Positions 1 through 12,660 of a DNA stretch of 64,000 nt are shown piece after piece. The translations under genes were made by a program, and so were the position numbers. Every line of letters begins with the position of its first letter. The first letter of the stretch is position 1. Below the pieces are notes generated by a model, which was not told the DNA's origin, searched no databases, and saw only the letters and a program-made list of their open reading frames with translations. The stretch is from Calliopum simillimum (taxonomy: Eukaryota; Arthropoda; Insecta; Diptera; Lauxaniidae), in NCBI GenBank assembly GCA_951812925.1, contig OX638368.1, positions 126,751,309 through 126,815,308 of the forward strand. Reading direction: 5' to 3'.

Positions 1-3000
1 CTCTTTCTCCCGAAAATATATGAAAGACATTAAATAGTGGGTTACCAGTGCATTGCAACTTGCAAGTGTTACCATATCCTAAATTTTATTTTAGTTTTTC
101 TTCTCGAACGTTTTGCACTGACATGAAGTATTTACTTGTTTGTATAAAATACAGTACACTGAAGTATTTGAATTTCTGAAACTGATGAAACAAGGCATTG
201 TAATTCGGTGTCAAAATTAAATCAGTGTACAGTGAAGATTTGAACCTTGAATTTTTTGGAACATATACTTCAGTTCAGTGTAAAGTGTGCGAGTACCATA
301 AAGTTTTCAAGAAGTCTTTAGCAGACCCCTAGTACCAAAAATGGCTAAAAAAACGAGGACTGAAAGTCATGGCAGGAATGCCAGGGGATCGGGGCAACAT
401 ACGGTGTATTTTTACTTGAAGTCATATCTATAAGAATCCGAGCTCAGTTTTCAGTACTCATATTTTGCATACTTAAGTCCATGTAGCTCCTACTCTATAC
501 AAGCTTTGGGCTTGGGCCCAGTTTTGTAAATTTTATTCCTGGAAAAGATTATTTGGATTCCATGAAAATAATTCTTAAATATATTTTCAGCTAAAAGTAA
601 ATATGTATACGGTTTTCTGAGTTAACGAATGATTTTTTTTTTGAAAAACCTATTTTTACGATAACTCAAAAACCGGACGAAAATGGTTATCGTTTTAGTA
701 ATTAATTTTTCAAAATTTCTAAAAAAATTAATGAAAAACACAGAACATACTAATATGAGGAGGTTTCGGTGTTATGAGTAAAAATTTACAAAAGTTCCTT
801 TATTCACTTATCCACTTCGTTTTTCATAATTTAAAAGTATTGATTAAAATCCATTTACATGAAATTTTCCCACAAGAGGTTAAATATCACACTTTTGTGT
901 TTGAAGCTGAAAAAAAAACCTAGATGGTGTGGGGGAGAGTGCTTGGTTAAAAGCTTGGTAGTGCAAACTTCTGTTGATGGCGCAACAATTTTTCGCACAT
1001 GTCAAACGTGTGTCGAAACGATATACACTGCATTCACAGAGATATGACATGAATTCCATTGAGATATGGGGTTGGGGCTGGAGACCTCATAGGGTGTTTG
1101 CTACGAGTACATACTCGCACACACCCAAACTATGGCGCCCACTGACATGCGTTGACAAACATGTGTAAACGTGTCACCAATTATATACACAATAAATAAA
1201 AGGATGCCACAGGATTCCTCTGAAAAAAGAATACGCAAGAAAGGAAGTAACAACTTTTTAGGCATTTGGCTTCTTTTTCGCTTTCTTCTTCTTCTTTTAA
1301 TTCCGCTTTTGTATCAAAAAGCTTATTAACTTTATTTTGTATGCCTATGTAGTGTGGGTGTTTACTTAGAAAAATCCTTTATTTGTCTCCAAGGAACATG
1401 TGCCGCTGTGTATACTTACTCCTACTAAAGGTTTTTAAGATTTTATACCGTTAACATATGTATGTATGTACACATGATTGTTGGTATTCATACATAACAT
1501 ATGTGTGATGAATGCATATGAGAATTTGGGTACTATTTGCCTAAGGTTATATAGGTACATAGTTGACAGAGTAAGTAGTTCAGTTCATAATAAAAAAGAA
1601 TTGAGTATTTTATTTTTCAACAAATGACACAAAAGCACAAATAAGTTTTTGCTTGTGTGCGATTATACTTTATGAGGAAAATTACAATTGCTAGGGAAAA
1701 AATTTATAATAATTTAGTGAAAAAGTTTAAAAGGAAAATGTTTTTTCTTATATCACAATACAAGAATGTTTATTTGACTGTTTTAACAAATTATTCAGCA
1801 CAATTTACGCCTCCACAAAAATGTGTCGCTTAAGAGCGCAAAAAAGAATTATTTCAATTGGGCCAGGATGCATAACAGTCCTTAAGTATACCAAATGCTT
1901 TCTTAAACAGCACTGATAGTTTTCAGTAAAAAACTATTTAAGAAAACGGACCGAAATCGCAAAAAATCGACGCATTATAGTTTACATGTCTTTCATTCGT
2001 TTAATACGAGACGTATGAGTGACATTTGATTACAAATTGTAACAAGAGCTTTTGAATGAGATCTCGATTACTTTCTTTTTTTTTTTTGGTTCATTTGTGG
2101 TCGCTGAATCCGAATCTGGTAAACGTTTTTCTCTATTAGGTCTGAGAGAGAAATTGTTCTTGCTCTCAAAAAACGTTTTGTTCAGGCACATTTATGCAGA
2201 AGTGCAGTTCACTTTTGCCAACGGCATCGAATATGCCTAATCTTTCTTACTAAACCTCACCTTTAAACATTGTCAGTTGGATAAATAAATAAAGTAGAGC
2301 TCGCAAGCTATCGATGACACTATCTATATTATCGATAGTCTGGCACTATTGCGACTATCTATGGTTTATAACTGACTATCGTTAGTAGGGGATGAATACC
2401 GGGTGTGGGTACCTATTGGTTTTCGACTCATAACGTTAGACCAAATGAATATTATATACGTACAGACATATAAGTTTCAATGGAAAGCTAGAGACCTTAG
2501 CTAAAACTACTTGTGAAGAAAGTAAATTGATTTCGGCAGTTGGAAAAATTATATCAAAAAATAGTGAAGTGACCATTTTTGAAAAAAAAAAAAACGTTTG
2601 GTTCGTTTGTGGGCACCCTTAGAAAATCGGCTAAAAGTGGGAAAATATGAAGGTTAACGTAATCAAATGTAGAAGAAAGCTTAATTAATTTATTTTGGAC
2701 TCACACAAATTCATCATATTCCAACACGAAACAAGAGAGACTGCCAACTTTATCTTCTGCCGGGTTTTGCAGAGTAAGCAGTCTTGGTGACTTAATTTCT
2801 AGCCCTTTTTGACATTGCTATTTTGCCATGCATGAATTTTTTGTACCAATCCATGACCGCCATCTGCACTTCAGTTCACTTGTCTGGAAACTCAATACCG
2901 AAATTTTTTGCAAAGCGGTATGTCACTTTAGCATCCACATTTAATTTAGCTTTTTTCTGCCTATTGGTTATTTCCATTCCACTAAAAATGCGTAGAAAGG

Positions 3001-4660
3001 CATAAGAACACAATTTAAATTAGTAATGTAATCTTAGTATGCACACGCTTAAAATAAAAAAAGAGGGGTGCTCCCCACACTCGAACCAATTCGGGGCCCG
3101 CACTCGACTTTGACAGCCACTTTGAAAAGCAATAAGCATATTGTGTTGTTGTGAACATTTTGGTTGCATTCGGTTTTGAATCACAAAATATAATAAATTT
3201 ACTTCATAAATATGGATTGCATTCAGCTTTTCGATTGATTCACTTCGATTTATAGTACTTGGAAAATGATTGAAAATAACTTTTGTGTTGACTTTCACTT
3301 ATTCAAAAATTATTTCCTTCTCAGCACAAAGCAAATGCGTGTGTTTGCTCCGGTATATGCACAAAATTTCGTGCTGTCATAACACGCGCTTAACATTTGT
3401 TAGAACAGCCGCATTTGTTTTCTGTCAAAAGTTACGGGGGGGTGGCCACACCCGAACCATGCCTGCAGGCAGCATTCATCATACTTTTGCAGGTCAAATA
3501 TTTTACAGTGCAATCCTGCACATTATTGTATACAGAGCATTTACACAATGGTCTTATCATTGTTATCATTCCGTGTACTGCGATGTTTGTTTTTAGAAGA
3601 AAAAAAACCAAAAAACGTTTATTATGCAGAAACTCTACAGATGTCAAAAACAGTCACCGACTCCAGTGAGCAGCTGTTGAAACTCCCACCCGCTAACCTC
3701 CCCATTTATGTGAAGCCGAAGAGCTGAAGCACGCAAAACCAACAAATCCCAAAATAAAAACAATGAAGATAAAAATAAAACAATGAGAAAAATCTAAAAT
3801 AAAGAAAATACAACCAAATCATTTTTTTGTTTTTTGTTACAATGAAATGTTTTTGTATTGCGGCAGAAGTTTCTGAAGGAAAGCCTTGTTTCTGGCAGAT
3901 TGTATTTTATTTATTTTTATTTTATGCAAAATTTCTTTTCTTTTATTTTTTTTTTTTTTTTGTGTTTCCATTTTCCAACTACTCGTACATACATACATAT
4001 ATAATTTTATATGTAAATTTAAGGCAAAAGAAAAAAGGAAAAGGATTTACCACGTTGCGTTTTAGTGTCATAAAATGAAATTCAAAATGTTTTTCAAATA
4101 AAAATTGTAGAATTTGTGAGAATTCCATAGGTGGAGAAAAAGAAAATTGAAGAGAAAAAGAAAATTGATTGCTTTTATGCTTAAAAATTTTTTTGTATAT
4201 TGATAAGGGCAGGCTTAAATTCAAATATTATAACTCGTCAATATGCTACTACTTAAATGAATAAGAAAAACAAATATTAGTAAAGTCTTATGGTCTCTGT
4301 AAAACTCAAATAAGGACTTAAAGTATTAAAGTCATAAAATTTTAAGAAATAAAGGTCTTTTGTACAGCCTCTTTCGCTAACAAAAAAGCTCTGGACTATT
4401 GTACTTAAGAAACATATGGGGTTGTTACCACGTTCGTGAGGTTTTTTACCACGTTTCGTCGCTGGAAGGTCCTTTTCCGGTACAACCTTGAGCTTTGCCC
4501 ATTCCCACGGCGCATCTATAATAGCGACAGTCTCTTTCAGCCAATCAAGTGTCCCTTAAGACTTACAATATAGGATCTTGAAACCGTCCCTGTTATATAC
4601 ATATTTGTGGACTTTTGACAAAACAACCTAAACCGAGATAAGACAATTCTCCAAGATTTT
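1..4660. other. Unassigned AT-rich intergenic DNA
   Basis: No coding region or complete element can be supported. Seen: a dispersed-repeat fragment at about 330-525 (shared with 45235-45350 and 53880-53995); a cluster of CTATCGATAG-like strings at 2305-2385 including a perfect TATCGATA at 2330-2337; and long homopolymer runs at 2070, 2583 and 3948. Confidence 0.4.
2330..2337. promoter_or_regulatory. TATCGATA, DRE-type motif
   Basis: A palindromic TATCGATA, the DREF-binding element of fly core promoters, with imperfect ACTATC/ATCGATAG copies on both sides within 60 bp. No gene start is recognisable nearby, so it may be a small repeat cluster rather than a promoter. Confidence 0.25.
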
Positions 4661-4675
4661 AGTCCTAAATATACA

Positions 4676-4928
4676 ATTAATTTAAAAAACTTATTATTTT
4701 TCCCTTTTACTACAAAATTTAATTTAAACGCAATAATTTTTATTTATTTAATTTTTATTTACATTTAAAAAATATATTGAGTTTTACAATTATGCATTTC
4801 GAGCGAACCTGTCACTCATCATCAGAATGCAACACGAGTATTTAAATAAAAATTAAATAAATAAAAATTATTGCGTTTAAATTAAATTTTGTAGTAAAAA
4901 GGAAAAATAATAAGTTTTTTAAATTAAT
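4676..4928. mobile_element. MITE with 86-bp inverted arms
   Basis: Arms 4676-4761 and 4843-4928 are reverse complements with a single mismatch, separated by an 81-bp loop. There is no coding capacity. The near-perfect match suggests either recent insertion or arm-to-arm gene conversion. The ends read ATTAATTT; no unambiguous target duplication. Confidence 0.8.
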
Positions 4929-7500
4929 GGTATAACTACAAAAAATTGGTTTAAATAATCGAAAACTTTATTAAAGAAAAGTTCACCGGTTTTTATTTTA
5001 TATGAAATTTAAATATGCTTCTATTGGTATAATCGCCATGTCTCTATGATTTCTTGTTCCAGAGATATAAGGGTGTCCCATAGTTCACGCAATATTTGAA
5101 CTTAGCGCCATTCGTGCGGTGAAGTGTTACGAACCAAAAGAAAAAAATAATTTGACAGCTGACACTTTAAGATGTATGGAAAGAGGAGATTCAATGCTGC
5201 ATCAATGAAATTGAGCCACATTATTGAAAAGTAGTTAATCAGTTTTTAGGCTCTCCTGAAAAGTTGCCAATTTCGAGTTAGGTTGTTTTGTTAAAAGTCC
5301 ACAGATATGTTCCCAAAGTAGGGAGCAAGACCCGGATTCTCTAACAGACACCAATTCTCTGCTGAAATCTTTTTATCATTTGATGAGTCATCACCAATAG
5401 CTGCCCTGAAACACCCCTCGTTGTGCGCATTAACAGTTTTTTGCTTCATCCTGTTATCTTTTTTAATAACAGTATCTACCGTAGGTCTCTTTTGGAGCAT
5501 CCTGGCTTCTCCAAATCGCAGCGGATTGACCGCGAATCGTTGGTGGGTAGCCGCTTAAGCTCGTTCACCTCTTGCTTTCGAGCGGGTTGGCCCGTTAGCT
5601 GCGAGGCTTTTGAAATAGGGTTAGGGGCTGCAATTCAGCCTCAAAAACCTCGTAAAACTGTCAAAGTTCGTATTAATTTTGACAACTGTTACGAGTTTAT
5701 GAGGTCTTCGAGGCATTTACAGTTTTAAGGAATACCCTCATTATGCTTTGACGTTGTAGATTAGTAATATCCGAAGCCTATGCCCATGGACACTTAAGCG
5801 TTTGTGCTTAAAAGCTTTCCGTATACGTACTACATTCACACACAGATCAGCGTTTTATGCGTAAACGAAAACTTTTCGGACTAAAACTTTAGTTCTGGAC
5901 TAGCAAACGAACACTTATTGTGCAAAATATAAAAGCTTTCAATTAGCTTTTATACATTGAAAAAATGCACTAGCATTCAGGCCGTTCGTTTGCTTCAAGT
6001 TTTTGCAAATTTTTGAACGAAAAGCTCTCGTTAACGCATAAAACGAACGTAAGCGAGAGCTTTTCGGGGAAAAATTTGCAAAAACTTGGAGTAAACGAAC
6101 TGGCTGATTGAGTTTGGTTATCACTGTTGTAGACAGATAAAGAATTAGTTGCCCAAATTATTAGGAGCCAGATGTTTAACAAGGAATAAAGCAAAATGTC
6201 GTAAAACAAATGTTCATTAACATTTATAATGAACGACTCACTGAACGTAGCTATGAAATTACGTATAATAACTTATAAGAGCTTTTGAAAATCAATGCCT
6301 ATCATTAAATATTAATAGCGTTCGTCCTTGGAACGATTGAAAATCATATAAGGGGTATTCACATGTGGTTTTATTTTTGCGTTCGATTGCTGAATAATAA
6401 AATAGGCAGACCAACCAACATTTTAAAAAAAGCTGTTGCTACGCTTCTTTGTGTGAAGGTCTCTAAAACGCAATGCGTTTAATGCTTGCTTTGTTATTTT
6501 GCTAACAATTAAATGCTCTGCAACAAAAAGTGGTATGCCATAAGGACACGCAGGAAATGCACCTTTATTTAAGCGCAACAATTGACAAAAGTCACGTGAC
6601 CAAAAATTTTCCCAATGCGCAAAACTTTGAAAAAATTGCAATGAAAAACTGTGCCCATTTTTTTTTTGACACAGCTGAAAATTCCTTTTAAAAAACTGCA
6701 ATGGCACCATTCTGGGCGAGTACGTGTAGTTTTTTTTGCAATACTATTTGCCATTGTTTGTTTGTACAAAAAGGCTTACAAAAAGGACACACAAATGAGA
6801 GTGGGTTCAACCTGCACAGAATAACTGCGTCTTCATTAGTAAAGCATTTTCAGCTCTTTCAGTGCAAAGTACAAAGAAGTCATTCAAAAAAACGGTGGTA
6901 GGTACCCTACGAACCCTCAAGGCCCCTTTGACGCCTATTTATTATGTTTGTTTATTCTTTATATTTTTTTGAGGGTATGCGAAGGAAGGGCACAGCACTA
7001 GGGGTTGGTTAAGCTGTTTTCTTTTTTTTTTTTTTTGTTCATCTAAGTATGTTCTCTATTTATCATATTATGTGCATATGTTAATAGGCATCTTATTGTT
7101 ATAACAAGAATTTTATTTTCTTTTGATTCCAAGAGCTTTTTTTATTTTCTTATTTAATAAGAAAAACAAGTCTTGGAACAAAATACGAACAAAAAACAAA
7201 CTTCAGCATAAAAATCGTATAACTGCTTGCATGCCCACAAGCAGTTAAAGAGCCTTTTTCTAGAAAGGACACGTAGCGCGTAAAATACTTAAAGGCAACT
7301 GCAGACTACTCAGAACACCTTGTGTATGCAGCCACTTAAATAGCGTGGCGCAGGGTGGTTGGTCATATGTATTACATTGCATGCGAATATAGCGTTAATT
7401 TGCACAGAATCAAATTCGCAATGCAAACTGCAAATAATTTTAGGCCTAAGTAGTTACATATGCATATGCTATACATATTTAGTAAGAATGCTTGCACATA
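4929..7500. other. Unassigned intergenic DNA with a small palindrome
   Basis: No gene is supported. 5978-6106 is a 129-bp hairpin (CAG...CTG ends). A relatively GC-rich patch at 5480-5650 has open frames on both strands but no recognisable protein. The rest is AT-rich. Confidence 0.4.
5978..6106. repeat. 129-bp hairpin element
   Basis: Left arm begins CAGGCCGTTCGTTTGCTTC and right arm ends GAGTAAACGAACTGGCTG; arms of about 60 bp also share GTTTTTGCAAATTTTT and CGAAAAGCTCTCG. A very short CAG-ended MITE. Partly similar strings at 5848-5935 suggest an older copy beside it. Confidence 0.6.
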
Positions 7501-9260
7501 TTCTCCTGAAACTCCTTGCAATGACATTTTTCGCTTGCCGTGATTTTCCCGATTCTTGGATTTCCTTACTAAGCAACCTTTTCCAGGTGGTTCTCGGTCT
7601 ACTCCTTTGTGGACTCCACTCAAGAGCTTGGCGACAGAGTTTGCTGTGTGGTTTACGGAGAGTATGACCAATTCATCCGCACTTGCGCAGCTTGATTTCG
7701 TTTACTACGGGCTTCTGATTGCATTTTAGGTGTAGTTTGGCGTTTGAAATAGCGCGAATTGTTGACGAATACTTGCAGCTTGTTTATTAATTGTTCGGTA
7801 ACAAGCCACCATTCTCACCCATATAACAAAACTGATTTCACAAAATCAAAAATGCGCACTTTCATTTAAGTCGAGATTACAGAGATGACCATATTTTATT
7901 CAATTGAGCAAACGCGCCTTTTGCTTTTAAAATTCTTGAGTTGATATCCTCTTTTCCTTTAGCATCCATGGAGATAAGGCTGTCCAAAAAAAGTGTCGTA
8001 TGACGTTTTCAATATCGTCATTGACAGCTGTTTCTGTTTGCATTGAGCTTCATGATTTTAGTCTTGGAGGCCGGTCTTTCGCAATTCCAAGACAGTTTGA
8101 GTGTTTGGACGATGGAAGGCAAATGTCTTTCTTCTATATGTTCGGCAAAGGTCCATCGGATACCTCTTTTGGGCTTTTAAGAGCTTTATCTAGGATATCG
8201 TCAAGAACGATAAGGAAGAGAGATGGTGATAACAAGCAGCCCTGCCAGTCGCCTGAATTAGGAGTGAATTTCGATGACAAAAACCCGTTGTGTAACACAC
8301 TTCATTTAAAGCCTTCATATTGCACATGTACTAATTTTATGGCGCTTGCGACAATATCTCTTCACTGCAATGAAACCCAAATATTTTCTTGGGAGACACT
8401 GTCGAAGGCAATGTTATAGTCTACGAAGAAAACTTGAAGCCCAGCACGCCTCTCGAATGATTGTCGGCCGGGGATATTAAGAGATTTCCGTTTTTGTCTT
8501 TGATAGAGCGGTTCTGTTGGTATTTTCTGCCAGATATTCTGCGGGTGATATCGTAAAGCTGCCTGAGATTTTGATCATTTGCAGCGCTTTTGGCTTCGCT
8601 CGCGAGGTCGTCATATATTCTTCTTTTGTCTTGTTTGCACGATCGTCTGACTTCTTTATTGAAATAGTTAAGGACTTTTCTGCGTCATTCTTTTTTTTTG
8701 TTTTAAACAGATTGTATTTTTCACTGACGTTTAAGAAAGCAGCCTTAGCGGCACTCCATGATGTTTCAATGTTTCCATCACAATCGGTTGGGGCTGTTTT
8801 AAGTTCTTCAACGAAATACCTGCGGATATCGTCGTTCTTTAGCTTAAGCTTATCGAATTTGTTTGCCACAGATTGGTCACTGGGACGTTTAATAGCTGCA
8901 AGTTTTAGTCGATTGACCGCAACGAGAAGATGGTGATCCCTCCCCATTTTCTGCTAATGCAAAATTGGTCGATTTGGTTTTCAGTGATGTTGTGTGAAGA
9001 CACCCAAGTAGCTTTATGGCATGTTTTGTGTGGGAAAAGCGTGCTTCCAACGACAAGACCGGCTGTATTGCAGGCATCAATAAGAAGCTCTCCATTGTCG
9101 TTTCTCGCACCCAAGCTAAGTCGTCCAATCACGTGCTCAAGGTTAAGGTTTTCTGAAACTATTTGGGCATTTAAATCACCCATAACCATTATGATGTCGT
9201 TCTCGTGAGCTCTGTTTATTGGAGTATCATTCCTAACTATGAATGTTTCTTGCACTTACA
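7500..9260 (-). pseudogene. RTE-type non-LTR retrotransposon, ORF2 remnant
   Basis: On the - strand, from high to low coordinates: endonuclease C-terminal half (VMGDLNAQIVSENLN, then NQIDQFCISRKWGG; 8905-9255), a linker (8477-8947), palm motifs LQVFFVDYNIAFDSV (about 8440-8400) and GDWQGCLLSPSLFLIVLDD (about 8260-8200), thumb RILKAKGAFAQLNKIW (about 7950-7890), and the tail RQALEWSPQRSRPRTTWKR (about 7630-7570). The order EN-RT-tail is that of an RTE/BovB-like ORF2. Many stops and frameshifts show it is inactive. The 5' half of the endonuclease is missing. A related remnant is at 28310-28800. Confidence 0.85.
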
Positions 9261-9339
9261 AATCCGATGTACATGCTGCCGAGGATTTCAGGATTTCGAC
9301 AAGATGCTTATTTTAAGGCCTCATCGACTCGCTTTATCA

Positions 9340-10830
9340 GTGCCAGTTACGGGCATTGTTGGTTTTCTTTCAAGGCGCAACTCTGTCCAACGCTACGCCC
9401 TTCCACACCCTGTCTGGTCACCCGCTATGTAATCTTCAACATCATCTTGGTCGTTATGATCGTCCAACTGAGCGCGCTATTCGTAACACCATCACCAGAT
9501 TTCGAAGCAATTTTACACTATTGGACATTCATCATTCAACCAGAGTGCATAAAGTCCGTAATTAAGAGAATATTGCTGCAGTAGCAGAGAGTGTTCGTGA
9601 AAACCGTGAACAATCCATTCGTTGCCGATCTCAGGCTTTGGGCAACTCTTATGGATTATTGTGGCGTATCTTGAGGCGTGATCTTGGTCTGAAGGCCTAT
9701 AAACTACAGCTCGTACAAGAATTGAAGCAGGCTGATTTGCTGTATTTGGGCCGTTGAACAACCACACAGAAAAAAAAACTGACGGTAAAATTAACTATAA
9801 ATTTTGTATTCTACAGTTTTTCAAATTTTCTATAGGAAACAAAAACAAAAATTCAAAATTTCAGAATCAGCTTTACTTTTCTACAGTTGAATTCAACTGT
9901 ACATTTTGTATTCTATAAATTTTTGTTTTTCCTATGAATAACATTTTGAATTGAGTTTTTAACAGGTTCATAAAATTCTCACATTGTTTAAGAATAAATC
10001 AACATAAGTTTGCTAGAGTTGTACTGATATTTTGCCATTTGAAATGGTGTCGCCGTAGAAGTTGTTTGCTACAATTTCTACGAGTTTTTGGAAACGGCTA
10101 GTTACAGCCCTTTGGGGTGCTAACTATTAAACCGTTCCAAAACAGTTTTAACTGTTTGGAACAGTTAATATTGTTAGCTGACCTTTTAAGAAGTTGATTT
10201 TTACTGTAACTGCGATTGATAGTTTCTAAACCGAGTAAACTGTAAATTTACAGAGTTCTACGGTCAAAATACAAAAACTCCGGGTTGGTGCAATTTCTAT
10301 CGAAAATCTAGGTTAAATTAACTGTTTTCACAGTACCTAAACATTTTAACAGCAACTGTACAGTACTATTTTTACAGTAATTTTACTGGACTGCACAGTC
10401 AATTCAACCTTTACTGCGATATTTTTTTTTCTGTGCAGAAGCAATCCAAAAGCGTCCAATATATCTCGATAAATGTACTGTTTGGTGTGGTTTATGGGCA
10501 GAAAGCATCATCGGTAGTATTGTAGTCGACCTCTGGTTTCAAAAGGATGGCGCAAAATGCCATGCAGCTGGAGAAACAATCGCTTTATTGAGGAAAAGGT
10601 GCAATGAAAACATCATCTCAAGAAATGCTCCTGTTAATTGGCCACATAGATTATGTGATTTGACGCCATTGGATTTCTTTCTTTGAGGATATTTTAAATC
10701 TCTTGCTTATGTCGACAAACCCGAAACTATTGTCGCTTTGGAAGCCAACATAACATGTGTTATTCAAGGAATACCGGTCGATATGCTCGATAGAGTTGTT
10801 GAAGATTGAACCCACAGAATGAACAATTAA
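9340..10830 (+). pseudogene. Second D,D41D mariner transposase, decayed and interrupted
   Basis: The + strand reads RYDRPTERAIRNT (9449 region), ENIAAVAESVREN, LLWRILRRDLGLKAYK, then after a frameshift CIWAVEQP up to 9764. It resumes at about 10436 with AIQKRP, TVWCGLWAES, a WFQKDGAKCHAAGETIALLRK segment (10530-10600) and CDLTPLDFFL, stop, GYFKSL. Between the last two catalytic Asp there are again 41 residues. The first catalytic Asp region is missing: a 671-bp MITE (9765-10435) occupies its place, and roughly 45 residues of coding sequence were lost there. It is clearly older than the copy at 29182-30372. Confidence 0.8.
9765..10435. mobile_element. MITE inserted in the mariner pseudogene
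   Basis: Ends are exact inverted repeats CACAGAAAAAAAAA (9765) and TTTTTTTTTCTGTG (ends 10435). The 671-bp interior repeatedly contains ACAGTTTTTACTGT-like strings and no coding region. No target duplication is visible because flanking transposase sequence is deleted at the insertion point. Confidence 0.65.
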
Positions 10831-11779
10831 AGAACTAGTCGTGGGCAACATCTGAACGAAATAATTTTTAAACATTAAGTTGTACAAACCGAACTATATA
10901 TAATTCCAAATAAAGATTTGCATCATTACATTGATTTTATGGATCACCCGTAAGAAGGGCGTGGCCTTATTTTACATAAGCAAAACCATCAAAACAATAT
11001 ACTAGCCGGGTTTTTTGGACCATAAAACTTTTACGCGCACTCTTACAGTGTAGAGTATTTAATTTTTGCCAAGTCTAATATGACAACATACAAATATATT
11101 TTTGGACATTAAATTTTGCCAACTGCAAGAAAAAATCCACTCGTTTTTGAAATGAAAGGCTAAACATAGGGTGTAGATAAAAAAAACTATTAAAAGTGAA
11201 AAAAGTACTAAAGTTGTAACCATAAAAGTTGAAACAAAAAGGCAAAAAATAAAAGTTTTTATTTTATTTTACGAAACACACCCAGTAAATAAAAAAGTCA
11301 AAAAAGAAATATCATAAAGAAAGCTAATTTAGAAGGCAGGCATAGAGAAAGGCATAAAAAGAGCACAAGAAAACGAACGAAAATAATGTTGGAAAATAAG
11401 ATGCTTTAATAGCTCCCTAAGCAGCTTTTAAGCAGCCAGCGTCCATGGAGTCAAGCGAGAAGACAGACAGACGTCAATTTGTCTGGCTAGCTGGCTGTAA
11501 CCTGAAAGTATGCTATTGATTTTTACAATTGCGAAATCAATTTGAATTTAATTGGAACAATAACTTTTATAATTGAAGGTTCTATTCCATAAATTAATAA
11601 TCGTTTAAAAGAAAAAGTTGTACAAAATAAATGTATAAATGGCTATTCAAAGTTTCGCCAAAGGACTTGAATTTAAGGTTGAATTAGCTTAGGGTATTTT
11701 GTAAAACGCGCCACAGCATGTCACGCTCCCCTAGTGTAGACACAATTGCTTAAAATAAAATAATTGAACAAAAACATAC
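10830..11779. other. Unassigned AT-rich intergenic DNA
   Basis: The 3' end of the decayed mariner probably reaches GGATCACCCGTAAG at about 10939-10952. Beyond it I see no gene or recognisable element. Confidence 0.35.
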
Positions 11780-12110
11780 CTTAATTCCTTTTTCAAGAAC
11801 CTTCACCTTCAGTCGAAAGAAGTCAAGCCAAATTTTCCACTATTAATTTTTGAAAAAAAAATATAAAATTTCAAAAATAACCAACACCTTCCTTTTAAAG
11901 AAATCACACACTTTTTTTTTCGTTAAAAAAAATTCCAACACTCTCTTTCGCAGTCGTTGCCACTTTTCACTAAATGTACTAATGTGTATTTATTGTTGTT
12001 GTTGTCGCTACTGTTGTTGCTATTGAGGGTGTGTATGTTTGTTGTGGGCTAAAAATACCGTTAGTATTTATGCACGACGTCGTTCGCACACAAGCACTAG
12101 CAAGCACGTC
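11780..12110 (-). other. Candidate non-coding first exon on the - strand
   Basis: Unique-looking DNA read on the - strand ends at a strong donor AAG/GTATGT at 11780/11779. Upstream of it on that strand (12180-12370) are CTCTCTTTCTCTCC and CTCTCACTCTCTTTG, which are GAGA-factor-like tracts. The combination suggests a promoter and 5' untranslated exon of a gene lying to the left of the window. No open frame supports coding. Confidence 0.25.
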
Positions 12111-12660
12111 CAAGCACTTTCACGTCAAAATTGAGACTGTCGCAATTTTTTGCAAACTGCTCCTTCCCTCAAGTTGAAAGTCGTGCGTTGCTCTCTTTCT
12201 CTCCCTTAGCAAGTTTAGATGTAAGTGTTAACGGTAATAAACTTAACGAAAATACCGTTGTCCAATATATTTTCTTATCACTAAAATGTCAAAGTGACAG
12301 TTTTGCACAAGCAAAAATGGCTCTCTCACTCTCTTTGAAAGTCTTATTCGCCTCACTTTCTCTCACATTTCTATATAGTCGTTGTTGTTGGGAGTTTTCA
12401 ATGTGGAAAATCGATTTTCTTTACTACGGCTGTGAAGGTGGATGTCGAAATTGTAAAAAAATGCCGCACTGTGCATTGGAATTTGTTTCCTTCCTCTTTT
12501 GTCTGTCTTTTTTTCGTACTTTTTTTTAACTGTTATTTTAAATTGCTTACTTTTAGGCGCTTTTGCTTTTGGTTATATATTTTTTACAACTTTTCCTACA
12601 AAATAACTACACGAATATATTTTTTTAACTTTATTCTATTTTAAATTATTTTTTTAATTG
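12110..12660. promoter_or_regulatory. CT/GA-rich, promoter-like unique DNA
   Basis: Contains two GAGA-type tracts (12188-12206 and 12321-12341), a TTGTTG microsatellite just left of it (11990-12020) and no recognisable TE. An open frame at 12131-12529 has no protein-like features. It may be the promoter for the candidate exon at 11780-12110. Confidence 0.3.

Noticed and set aside
5291..5728. Overlapping frames of 69 (-) and 101 (+) codons in a GC-richer patch
   Set aside because: Neither shows a recognisable motif, flanking splice sites or repeat copies; left as unassigned.
8000..8419. + strand frame of 139 codons
   Set aside because: Antisense shadow of the reverse-transcriptase palm region of the same remnant.
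8517..8936. + strand frame of 139 codons
   Set aside because: Antisense shadow of the RTE-type ORF2 remnant, which has recognisable motifs on the - strand.
10651..10887. - strand frame of 78 codons
   Set aside because: Antisense to the decayed mariner transposase C-terminus.
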